A stretch of DNA of 41,080 bases. It comes from JAQIBY01 sp964615585. Its GTDB lineage: Bacteria; Bacteroidota; Bacteroidia; Bacteroidales; ML635J-15. Position 1 is the first letter of the stretch. Each line of letters opens with the position of its first letter. The translations under genes were made by a program, and so were the position numbers. Below the pieces are notes generated by a model that saw nothing but the letters and a program-made list of their open reading frames with translations, was not told where the DNA came from and did no database searches. The DNA lies in assembly GCA_964615585.1 (NCBI GenBank), contig CAZTNS010000009.1, forward strand, positions 1 through 41,080, written 5' to 3'. Positions 34,164-41,080 of this stretch are shown here, piece by piece.

Positions 34164-35126
34164 GTGATGATAAAACTTAAAAATTATACCCGTAAAATTC
34201 TGCTGACCGGTGGTGCCGGTTTTATTGGCAGCGCTACCGCAAAAAAGCTCATTCAGGATAAAGATAATTTTGTGGTGGTCGTTGATAATCTGAGCACAGG
34301 CCATATAGATAAGTTACCCAAAAATACCGAGAATTTCAGGTTTGTTAAATGTGACGTAAACAATTACAGGGACATGCTGGAAATAATGCTGGCATACAGT
34401 TTTGACTTTGTGTTTCTTTATGCAGCAGTTGTTGGTGTAAAACGAACTCAGGATCATCCAATCAACGTATTAAATGACATTAAAGGCATTGAAAACATAT
34501 TAAATATTTCAAAAAACATGGGTGTTAAACGTGTGTTTTATGCATCTTCATCTGAAGTTTATGGTGAACCTGTTGAAATCCCCCAAAACGTTTATACTAC
34601 CCCTTTAAATTCCAGGCTGCCTTATGCGATCGTTAAAAACCTTGGAGAAGCGTACTTGAAATCGTTCAATAAGGAATTTGGCATGGAATATACCATATTC
34701 CGGTTTTTCAACACCTATGGCCCTTTGCAATCCAAAGATTTTGTCATTACAAGGTTTGTAAAAATGGCTTTGCAAAATAAAGACATTACCATTTATGGCG
34801 ACGGAAATCAAACCAGAACCTTTTGTTATATTGATGATAATGTGGATGCATGTGTGAAGATAGCCTACGACAACCTCTTTGTCAATGATGTTATTAACAT
34901 AGGCCAATCAGTGGAAACACGCATCAAAGATTTGGCTAAACTTATCATTGATCTGACCGGGTCCTCATCCAAACTGGTGTATTTGCCTCCCCTTGAAGAT
35001 GGGGATATGCTACGGCGATGCCCCGATAATACCATGATGAAAGAAGTGTTGGACAGAAATCTGATCAGCCTTAAAAAAGGGCTTAAAAAAATCCTTGATG
35101 AAGGGCTTTTTGAACTGGAACATTAA
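34164..35126 (+). CDS. NAD-dependent sugar-nucleotide epimerase/dehydratase (extended SDR)
   Basis: The 320-residue enzyme has the Rossmann motif GGAGFIG (16-22), NAD-preferring Asp41 (VVVDNLSTG), Ser in ASSSEVYGE (about 128-130), and the catalytic YxxxK at Tyr154/Lys158 (PYAIVK). RFFNTYGP and GDGNQTRTFCYIDD bind the nucleotide-sugar. The pattern fits UDP-glucose 4-epimerase or UDP-glucuronate decarboxylase-like enzymes; sequence alone does not tell which. It would feed surface glycan synthesis. Only six bases separate it from the polyprenyl synthase gene, so the two form a small operon, perhaps started from the 112-base gap after the transporter. Confidence 0.9.
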   Translation: MMIKLKNYTRKILLTGGAGFIGSATAKKLIQDKDNFVVVVDNLSTGHIDKLPKNTENFRFVKCDVNNYRDMLEIMLAYSFDFVFLYAAVVGVKRTQDHPINVLNDIKGIENILNISKNMGVKRVFYASSSEVYGEPVEIPQNVYTTPLNSRLPYAIVKNLGEAYLKSFNKEFGMEYTIFRFFNTYGPLQSKDFVITRFVKMALQNKDITIYGDGNQTRTFCYIDDNVDACVKIAYDNLFVNDVINIGQSVETRIKDLAKLIIDLTGSSSKLVYLPPLEDGDMLRRCPDNTMMKEVLDRNLISLKKGLKKILDEGLFELEH

Positions 35127-35132
35127 ATCAGG

Positions 35133-36104
35133 ATGACAGATATATTTACATTGCAAAAACTGGTTGAAGATGCAATACAAGAAATGCATTTTGACCGGCA
35201 ACCGGATAATCTTTATAAACCCGTTTCTTATAGCCTTGCTGCCGGAGGAAAAAGATTGAGGCCTGTTTTGGTCCTTATGGCTTATGAATTATTTCACAGT
35301 GATATTGATAAAGCTTTAAAGCCTGCCATCGGAATAGAAGTGTTTCATAATTTTACCTTGCTCCATGATGATATTATGGATAAATCAGATACCCGCAGGG
35401 GAAAACCAAGTGTGCAGGCCAAATGGAATCCCAACGTTGCATTGTTGTCCGGTGATGCCATGTCAATCATTGCATCCGATCTCATTAACGAAGCGCCGCG
35501 CAATCAAAACAAGGTAACAAAAGCATTTACCCGTGCGGCTTTGGACGTGTGTGAAGGACAACAATACGACATGGACTTTGAATTACAAAAAGGCGTTGCT
35601 GAAGATGATTATTTAAACATGATAAAACTGAAAACAGCATCACTCATTGCCGTCAGCCTTAAAATTGGCGGTTTGATGGCTAATGCCCCGGATAAAGATG
35701 TGGAAAATCTGTATAACCTGGGGATATCCTTGGGTATGGGGTTCCAGTTGCAGGATGATTGGCTTGACTGTTATGGTGATCAGCGTAAATTTGGCAAACC
35801 AATAGGAAAAGACATCATCAACGGAAAAAAAACCTACCTGTGGATCCTGGCTGATAAGCTTGCCGGCAAAAAAGAAAAAACGGCACTGAATAGTGTAATG
35901 GAAAATGATAAAATCAGCAAAAAGGAAAAAATTCACGCTGTGATTTCCTTGTATGATCAAATCAATGTACCAACGCTTACCCTGCAAAAGATCAACACGT
36001 ATTTTGATGAAGCTGCAAACCTGATTGACAAATTGGATGTGGCTACAGAAAGAAAATATGAGTTAATAGAATTCCTTAGTCAGTTAAATTCAAGAGATTT
36101 TTAA
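35133..36104 (+). CDS. Trans-isoprenyl diphosphate synthase (polyprenyl synthetase family)
   Basis: The 323-residue enzyme shows GGKRLRP (38-44), the first Asp-rich motif DDIMD (79-83), RRG (88-90), Lys167-Thr168 and the second Asp-rich motif DDWLD (208-212). It condenses isopentenyl diphosphate with allylic diphosphates. Residues before the first motif are Phe74-Thr75-Leu76-Leu77-His78, with Phe four residues and His one residue before the motif. This suggests a short-chain (geranylgeranyl- or farnesyl-sized) product, but chain length cannot be fixed reliably. Products would serve quinones or carotenoids. Confidence 0.92.
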   Translation: MTDIFTLQKLVEDAIQEMHFDRQPDNLYKPVSYSLAAGGKRLRPVLVLMAYELFHSDIDKALKPAIGIEVFHNFTLLHDDIMDKSDTRRGKPSVQAKWNPNVALLSGDAMSIIASDLINEAPRNQNKVTKAFTRAALDVCEGQQYDMDFELQKGVAEDDYLNMIKLKTASLIAVSLKIGGLMANAPDKDVENLYNLGISLGMGFQLQDDWLDCYGDQRKFGKPIGKDIINGKKTYLWILADKLAGKKEKTALNSVMENDKISKKEKIHAVISLYDQINVPTLTLQKINTYFDEAANLIDKLDVATERKYELIEFLSQLNSRDF

Positions 36105-36169
36105 TGTGCTTATGAATAATCTCTTCGCGCTTGGCTAGTGTTAGATTGTTTTTTTACGAGAAAGTTGCT

Positions 36170-36198
36170 TTTGTTTTATCAGAATATTTTTACATTTG
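36170..36198 (+). promoter_or_regulatory. Candidate promoter for atpD-atpC
   Basis: TTTG (36170-36173) and TACATTTG (36191-36198) are separated by 17 bases, slightly short of the usual 19-21. The -7 element is a full match to TAnnTTTG. Transcription would begin near 36205 and leave about 27 bases before the atpD ATG. This fits the 127-base gap and the separation of atpDC from the main atp block. Confidence 0.55.
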
Positions 36199-36231
36199 TG
36201 ATGTTGTGTAATTTATTTTAAAAAAAGAAAA

Positions 36232-37746
36232 ATGGCTAATAAACTTACAGGTGAAATTGTTCAGATCATAGGCCCTGTTGTGGATGTTATGTTTGACAAC
36301 AAAGAGGATAAACTTCCCAACATCTATGATTCACTTGAAATAGAGCGTGATAACGGTGATGTCCTTGTGCTGGAGTGTCAGCAGCATATAGGCGAAAGTA
36401 CCGTGCGTGCCATTGCTATGGACTCAACTGATGGCCTTTACAGGGGGGTGAAAGTTACAACCGATGGCAATCCCATCAAAATGCCTCATGGCGACCAGGT
36501 CAAAGGACGTCTGATGAATGTGGTGGGAAAAAGCATTGATGGCATGAAATCCCTGGACAATACTGATGGACATCCCATCCATATTGATTCTCCCGGATTT
36601 GATGAGCTTTCTACTTCCACAGAAGTTTTCTATACCGGAATTAAAGTTATTGACCTCATTGAACCGTATGCCAAAGGTGGAAAAATTGGTTTGTTTGGCG
36701 GTGCCGGTGTTGGAAAAACCGTTTTGCTGCAGGAGCTTATCAACAACATTGCCATAGGGTATGAAGGCTTGTCAGTTTTTGCAGGAGTGGGAGAAAGAAC
36801 ACGCGAAGGCAATGACCTCTTGCGTGAAATGATTGAAGCCGATATTGTTAAATATGGAGATAAATTTAATAAATCCCTGGAAAAAGGAGGATGGGACCTG
36901 TCAGAAGTGGATTATGAAAAATTGAAGGATTCAAAACTGGCAATGGTATTCGGTCAGATGAATGAACCTCCAGGGGCACGTGCCCGCGTTGCCCTTTCTG
37001 GTTTAACAATAGCCGAATCATTCCGCAAAGGCGACGCAGAAGACAGCCAAGGTAAAGATATCCTGTTTTTTGTGGATAATATATTCCGCTTTACACAAGC
37101 CGGGTCTGAAGTGTCATCCTTACTTGGACGTATGCCCTCTGCTGTAGGATACCAGCCTACCCTGGCATCAGAAATGGGCGAATTGCAGGAACGGATTACA
37201 TCCACAAAACACGGGTCAATTACCTCTGTTCAGGCTATTTATGTGCCTGCTGATGACCTTACCGACCCTGCGCCCGCAACTACCTTTTCACACCTCGATG
37301 CAACAACCGTGCTTAGCCGTAAGATTTCAGAGCTTGGTATTTATCCTGCTGTTGACCCGCTTGATTCCTCTTCACGCATCCTCACCTCTGAAATTGTCGG
37401 GGATGAACATTATGATACCGCACAGGAGGTAATTCAAATCCTGCAACGAAACAAAGAACTGCAGGATATCATCGCCATACTGGGAATGGAAGAACTCTCT
37501 GAGGAGGATAAGCTTACCGTACATCGTGCCAGGAGAATCCAGCGTTTCCTTTCTCAACCTTTCCATGTTGCTGAAGCGTTTACCGGTATCCCCGGAGAAT
37601 TTGTGAAAATCGAAGATACAATTAAAGGCTTTAAAATGATCCTCAACGGAGAAGTCGATAAATATCCCGAAGCGGCTTTTCTCCTTGTAGGGACCATTGA
37701 ACAGGCAATTGAAAAAGGTGAAAAAATGCTTGAAGAAAACAAATAA
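36232..37746 (+). CDS. atpD: ATP synthase F1 subunit beta
   Basis: The 504-residue catalytic subunit has P-loop GGAGVGKT (156-163), the GERTREGNDL segment with the catalytic Glu, FVDNIFRFTQAGSEVSSLLGRMPSAVGYQPTL, and the C-terminal DELSEED-like loop as MEELSEEDKL. It is about 40 residues longer than the E. coli subunit, largely through an insertion after the EMIEADIV segment (KYGDKFNKSLEKGGWDL to about DSKLAMVFGQM) that is typical of the Bacteroidota. It is in its own transcription unit with atpC. Confidence 0.98.
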   Translation: MANKLTGEIVQIIGPVVDVMFDNKEDKLPNIYDSLEIERDNGDVLVLECQQHIGESTVRAIAMDSTDGLYRGVKVTTDGNPIKMPHGDQVKGRLMNVVGKSIDGMKSLDNTDGHPIHIDSPGFDELSTSTEVFYTGIKVIDLIEPYAKGGKIGLFGGAGVGKTVLLQELINNIAIGYEGLSVFAGVGERTREGNDLLREMIEADIVKYGDKFNKSLEKGGWDLSEVDYEKLKDSKLAMVFGQMNEPPGARARVALSGLTIAESFRKGDAEDSQGKDILFFVDNIFRFTQAGSEVSSLLGRMPSAVGYQPTLASEMGELQERITSTKHGSITSVQAIYVPADDLTDPAPATTFSHLDATTVLSRKISELGIYPAVDPLDSSSRILTSEIVGDEHYDTAQEVIQILQRNKELQDIIAILGMEELSEEDKLTVHRARRIQRFLSQPFHVAEAFTGIPGEFVKIEDTIKGFKMILNGEVDKYPEAAFLLVGTIEQAIEKGEKMLEENK

Positions 37747-37751
37747 TCACT

Positions 37752-37991
37752 ATGTTACTCGAAATCATAACTCCGGAAAAATCAATATTCAAAGGCGAAG
37801 TGAAAATGGTACAGGTACCAGGCTCCAAATCACCTTTTCAGATGCTGCACAATCACGCTCCCATTATTTCTACACTTGAAAAAGGCAAAGTACGGATAGT
37901 GAAAACCAACGATAAAGAAGAATTTTTCGAGGTAACCGGTGGTGTCATCGAAAACCACCACAACAACATTAAAATATTGATTGAGCAGTAA
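37752..37991 (+). CDS. atpC: ATP synthase F1 subunit epsilon, short form lacking the C-terminal helices
   Basis: The 79-residue protein contains only the N-terminal beta-sandwich (MLLEIITPEKSIFKGEVKMVQVPG ... FQMLHNHAPIISTLEKGKVRIV). The normal bacterial subunit has about 130-140 residues and ends in two helices that inhibit ATP hydrolysis. The stop codon is clear, so this is a natural short form and not a frameshift. Five bases separate it from atpD. Confidence 0.94.
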   Translation: MLLEIITPEKSIFKGEVKMVQVPGSKSPFQMLHNHAPIISTLEKGKVRIVKTNDKEEFFEVTGGVIENHHNNIKILIEQ

Positions 37992-38179
37992 GCAAAGTCG
38001 CTTCTTTGATGTGTGTTTTGGCTTGAAATCCAATGTTCTTTTGGTTTTATTTACACAATCCGGACTTCTTTGTTAGTTAAATAAATACCATCAGTTATAA
38101 TAGACTACACCGCAGGTATAAATCTAATTGTTTGTCTTTTAAATATTTCTATATTGCAAGCCAACAAAATATCATTGTC

Positions 38180-40633
38180 ATGAAAAAATTATTAATTGTT
38201 ACCGGAATGCTATGTCTTTTTATGATGGCAACTGCACAAACAAAAGAACCAAGAAGCGTTAAACTGAAAAACCACGAAAACTCTAAGAACGTCAGGTCTG
38301 AATGGGCAATGGCATCAGGATTTACTACCATCACCGATATTAATGGTGTGGATCACAACATTCAATCCGACCTTGATGCAGGAAAATATGTCATCGTGGA
38401 TGTTTCTGCCACATGGTGCGGGCCTTGCTGGAGCCTTCATCAATCCGGTGTATTTGAAGACCTTTGGAATGATTATGGCCCGGATGGTACTGATGAATTG
38501 ATGATGTACTGGATTGAAACTGATGGAAGTACGACCATTGATGATATTGAAGGTAATACATCAGAAAGCCAGGGAGATTTTACCAATGGAGGTGATTTTC
38601 CTGTCCCCATCATTAATGATGGAAGTGCTGCGCAATCATTCAGCGAACTATCCACAGGTTATGTGCCGGAAGTATATATGATTTGTCCTTCAGGAAGCTA
38701 TAAAATCATTACCGAAGAGGCCTGGGATGGAGCCACCCAGGTGTACAATACAATCAATTCATGCCCCGATCAAAACAATGATATGGAAGTTGACGGGATA
38801 AGTTATACCATTGGAGCCGGCTGTACTATGGGTGACAGTGAATCCATCAGTGTCGATGTTACAAATATAGGGCTGGATAACGTGACAGGCCTTGAAGTAT
38901 CCTATGCAATTGACGGCGGAACACCTGTAACCGAAAACATCACTGACGCCATTGAACCTATGGAGACATTCACATACACATTTACCCAAACGGCTGATTT
39001 TTCACAACTGGCAACCTATGAAGTTGTTGCATCGGTAAATTGGCCTGAAGACAACAATCCATCCAACAACGATAAATCAGCATACATTGTCTCTGGCGAT
39101 GCCCAACTTGAGCTTGATCTTGTTTTCGATAATTATTCCAGTGAAACAAGCTGGGACCTTGTGGATGATCTTAGCGGCAATACCATTGCAGAATCCCCGG
39201 ATTATACCAATGCAGGTGCTGGTATTTCTGAAAGTTTTTGCCTGATGAGTACGCATTGCTACACCTTTACTATCTATGATGAATATGGCGATGGCATTTG
39301 CTGCAGTTATGGCAATGGTTCTTACACCCTTACACTTGATGGCACTGAAATCGCAACGGGTGGTAATTTTAATTATTCCGAAGCCACTCCCATTGAAGCA
39401 CAACCTGATATGGAATTAAATGATATCACGGTTTGTACAGGTGAGGAAATAACCTGGGATACCACTGGTAATGGTGATTATTCACATGTTCCGGGAGATA
39501 TTGATAACAGCACCGTCGGAGAAACAACCGTAACATATTTAAACAATGATGGAACCTCTTGTGAAGTCATAACATCTTTTGTAGTTTCTGTTGTGGATGC
39601 AACCATAGACATTACTGCTGATGATATTTCCGTTTGTCAGGGTGAAGAGGTTGTTTTTCCGGATGGAAACGGAACATTTGATCCCCCGGAAGTGGATAAT
39701 ACCGTGCCCGGAACAACCACTGTAACCTATCAAATCAACACAGGCATGTCTTGTGAAAATTCAACCACATTTGATGTTACCGTTAATCCCCTTCCCACAG
39801 TGGATATTGCATGTGATGATTTGGAATATTGCATCAATGATGAAATTTCATTGCCATCAGGTTCCGGGACATTTGATCCGTCAACTGTGGACAACAGCGT
39901 GGGAGGAACCACTTCCGTAAGTTATACCACAGCGGCGTCTGGTGAAGGCTGTGTGAACACATGCGATTTTAATGTCACGGTATATGATAACATCATGGAT
40001 ATCACCCCTGAAGACATCACGGTATGCCAGGGCGAAACCATTGAATTTCCTTCTGGAAACGGGGTCTTCGATCCTGCAACAGTGGACAATTCGACGCCCG
40101 GATCAACAACAGTAACTTATTACCTGGCTCAGGGTACTGACTGTGAAAATTCAACTTCTTTTGATGTTATCGTGCTGGAAACGCCTGATGCTTTGGTTCA
40201 GCTTAGTGATGATTTTGTATTGTCAACAACAGCCGATGTTGATCTGCAATGGTATTTTGACGATGAGCCGATTGACGGCGCCACTGATTCAACATACACA
40301 TGTACCGAGAACGGGGATTACTATCTCGTTGTTACAGCTGATAACGGCTGTTCAACACAATCTAGTCAAATTACTGTCCAGGGGCTCAATATTGATGACC
40401 CGGGAGTGATCAACTTCGGTATTTATCCCAACCCGGCTGACAATAATATCTTTGTTGAATTGCCTGTACATTCAGCGCAGCTTAGTGTTTACGATATTAC
40501 CGGCAAAAAAGTGTTGAGTAAAAAAGACTTTTCAGGTGGTATGGTTGATATCGCCGGATTATATGCCGGAGTCTATTTCGTTGAAGTAAATACCGGCGGC
40601 GTATCCGGAATGAAAAAACTGATTGTGAAATAA
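38180..40633 (+). CDS. T9SS-exported protein with thioredoxin fold and tandem Ig-like repeats
   Basis: From the ATG at 38180 the product is 817 residues with a signal peptide (MKKLLIVTGMLCLFMMATAQ). A TTG at 38132 would precede it by 16 unsuited residues. A thioredoxin-like domain (about 40-190) keeps the active-site motif WCGPC (Cys80, Cys83) in VIVDVSATWCGPCW. Next come a CARDB-like region (about 196-305) and a beta domain with the motif DEYGDGICCSYGNGSY (about 306-405). Four repeats of about 60 residues follow, each with a Cys-Gly-Glu-like start (DITVCTGEEI, DISVCQGEEV, DLEYCINDEI, DITVCQGETI) and a 'TVTY...C.NSTSFDV' end. The protein ends in a T9SS type A domain (FGIYPNPADNNIFVE ... GVYFVEVNTGG ... 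MKKLIVK). It is a cell-surface or released protein, perhaps acting on disulfides. Confidence 0.9.
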   Translation: MKKLLIVTGMLCLFMMATAQTKEPRSVKLKNHENSKNVRSEWAMASGFTTITDINGVDHNIQSDLDAGKYVIVDVSATWCGPCWSLHQSGVFEDLWNDYGPDGTDELMMYWIETDGSTTIDDIEGNTSESQGDFTNGGDFPVPIINDGSAAQSFSELSTGYVPEVYMICPSGSYKIITEEAWDGATQVYNTINSCPDQNNDMEVDGISYTIGAGCTMGDSESISVDVTNIGLDNVTGLEVSYAIDGGTPVTENITDAIEPMETFTYTFTQTADFSQLATYEVVASVNWPEDNNPSNNDKSAYIVSGDAQLELDLVFDNYSSETSWDLVDDLSGNTIAESPDYTNAGAGISESFCLMSTHCYTFTIYDEYGDGICCSYGNGSYTLTLDGTEIATGGNFNYSEATPIEAQPDMELNDITVCTGEEITWDTTGNGDYSHVPGDIDNSTVGETTVTYLNNDGTSCEVITSFVVSVVDATIDITADDISVCQGEEVVFPDGNGTFDPPEVDNTVPGTTTVTYQINTGMSCENSTTFDVTVNPLPTVDIACDDLEYCINDEISLPSGSGTFDPSTVDNSVGGTTSVSYTTAASGEGCVNTCDFNVTVYDNIMDITPEDITVCQGETIEFPSGNGVFDPATVDNSTPGSTTVTYYLAQGTDCENSTSFDVIVLETPDALVQLSDDFVLSTTADVDLQWYFDDEPIDGATDSTYTCTENGDYYLVVTADNGCSTQSSQITVQGLNIDDPGVINFGIYPNPADNNIFVELPVHSAQLSVYDITGKKVLSKKDFSGGMVDIAGLYAGVYFVEVNTGGVSGMKKLIVK

Positions 40634-40658
40634 TTTAAACCTTAATGTTGTTTTTTGG

Positions 40659-40700
40659 TAAAGCTTCAATGTCAGGAATGGCATTGAAGCTTTATTTGTT
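40659..40700 (+). terminator. Rho-independent terminator after the thioredoxin-fold gene
   Basis: A perfect 13-base stem, TAAAGCTTCAATG (40659-40671) and CATTGAAGCTTTA (40682-40694), with a ten-base loop is followed by TTTGTT. It lies 25 bases past the stop at 40633. It is the strongest hairpin terminator in the window and would isolate the next gene. Confidence 0.8.
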
Positions 40701-40872
40701 TGGGGTGTAGTATTTGTGGGTTTGCAGTAGAAATATTTTTTGTAAAATCATTTCTAATTAAATATTTGTGTATTTTTATATGCTTTTTGGTGCGATATCT
40801 AAGAACGTAATCAAAAACTAAAAATGAAAACATGTATATGACTAAAATATTAACCAACTAAAATTTAATCTC

Positions 40873-41080
40873 ATGAAAAAAACAATGTTTATCGCTTTTA
40901 TGATGTGTATTTGCGCTTTGTTGAATGCACAATCTGTTATTGTACTTCACAGCACCGATACAACTGCTGTTTTTACAGGAAACACAGCCTTTGATGATGC
41001 TTATTCCCTTGCCGAAACCGGCGATACGCTCTATCTTTCGGGTGGCGGATTTACGGCACCATCCGAATTTGAAAAAGGAT
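40873..41080 (+). CDS. Exported protein, 5' part only (probable right-handed beta-helix family)
   Basis: The open frame runs off the window after 69 codons. It begins with a signal peptide (MKKTMFIAFMMCICALLNAQ). Then comes 'FDDAYSLAETGDTLYLSGGGFTAPSEFEKG', which resembles the start of Bacteroidota secreted proteins with a pectate-lyase-like beta-helix, where 'GDTLYLSGG' forms the first coil. The remainder, including any T9SS tail, lies outside. The 178 bases between the terminator at 40694 and this ATG show no consensus promoter. Confidence 0.7.
   Translation, partial: MKKTMFIAFMMCICALLNAQSVIVLHSTDTTAVFTGNTAFDDAYSLAETGDTLYLSGGGFTAPSEFEKG

Noticed and set aside
1..41080. CRISPR arrays, tRNA/rRNA genes, transposases, phage or defence genes
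   Set aside because: Looked for in all gaps and gene products; nothing with the expected repeats, cloverleaf pattern or protein motifs was seen.

Overview
The window is a chromosomal stretch of a Gram-negative Bacteroidota bacterium, most likely of the class Bacteroidia. The evidence is: type IX secretion (T9SS) C-terminal sorting domains on two large exported proteins; a Reg_prop/Y_Y_Y sensor; Bacteroidota-style promoters (TTTG, about 19 bases, TAnnTTTG); A-rich leaders without clear Shine-Dalgarno sequences; LpxK (lipid A synthesis); and a long AtpB with its own periplasmic domain. The sequence is AT-rich and evenly housekeeping in character. I see no tRNA, rRNA, insertion sequence, phage gene or CRISPR array.

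Layout. 0.2-4.8 kb: a membrane sensor with an adenylate cyclase and an HD phosphohydrolase domain on the minus strand, divergent from a tandem universal stress protein. 4.8-12.8 kb: a tightly spaced plus-strand operon behind a near-consensus promoter. It encodes a membrane-anchored propeller protein, a lipoprotein, a DUF5723-type outer-membrane protein, and an O-antigen-ligase-type protein fused in frame to a complete guanine deaminase. 13.1-16.2 kb: a nucleotide-sugar dehydrogenase, a lipoprotein polysaccharide deacetylase and peptidase E. 16.3-22.0 kb: a YwqK/MORN-type repeat protein overlapping a small barrel-like protein, then ruvB and an M1 metallopeptidase with a T9SS tail. 22.0-25.4 kb, minus strand: purine nucleoside phosphorylase, lpxK and metK. 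25.6-38.0 kb: a bactofilin overlapping the start of the ATP synthase cluster (atpZ, a 4-TM protein, atpB-E-F-H-A-G). Three other genes follow (phosphate transporter, sugar-nucleotide epimerase, polyprenyl synthase), then atpD-atpC. 38.2 kb to the end: a thioredoxin-fold/Ig-repeat T9SS protein, a strong terminator, and the start of another exported protein.

How the genes fit together. The centre is energy metabolism. The F1Fo genes lie in two blocks. The second block (atpDC) has its own candidate promoter. The phosphate transporter between the blocks has a promoter in which a PHO-box-like pair of heptamers replaces the -33 element, so phosphate uptake is probably controlled separately from its ATP synthase neighbours. 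An intrinsic-terminator-like hairpin directly after atpE could raise c-subunit mRNA over the rest of the operon. Several other genes build or decorate the envelope: ligase fusion, UDP-sugar dehydrogenase, deacetylase, epimerase, lpxK, and the membrane/lipoprotein/barrel operon.

I do not see an obvious complete new defence or mobile system. The least ordinary items are the ligase-guanine deaminase fusion, the cyclase-HD sensor, the PHO-type promoter inside the atp region, the atpE/atpF hairpin, and the Asp at the base-specificity position of the purine nucleoside phosphorylase. All functions are read from sequence motifs; no database search was possible.
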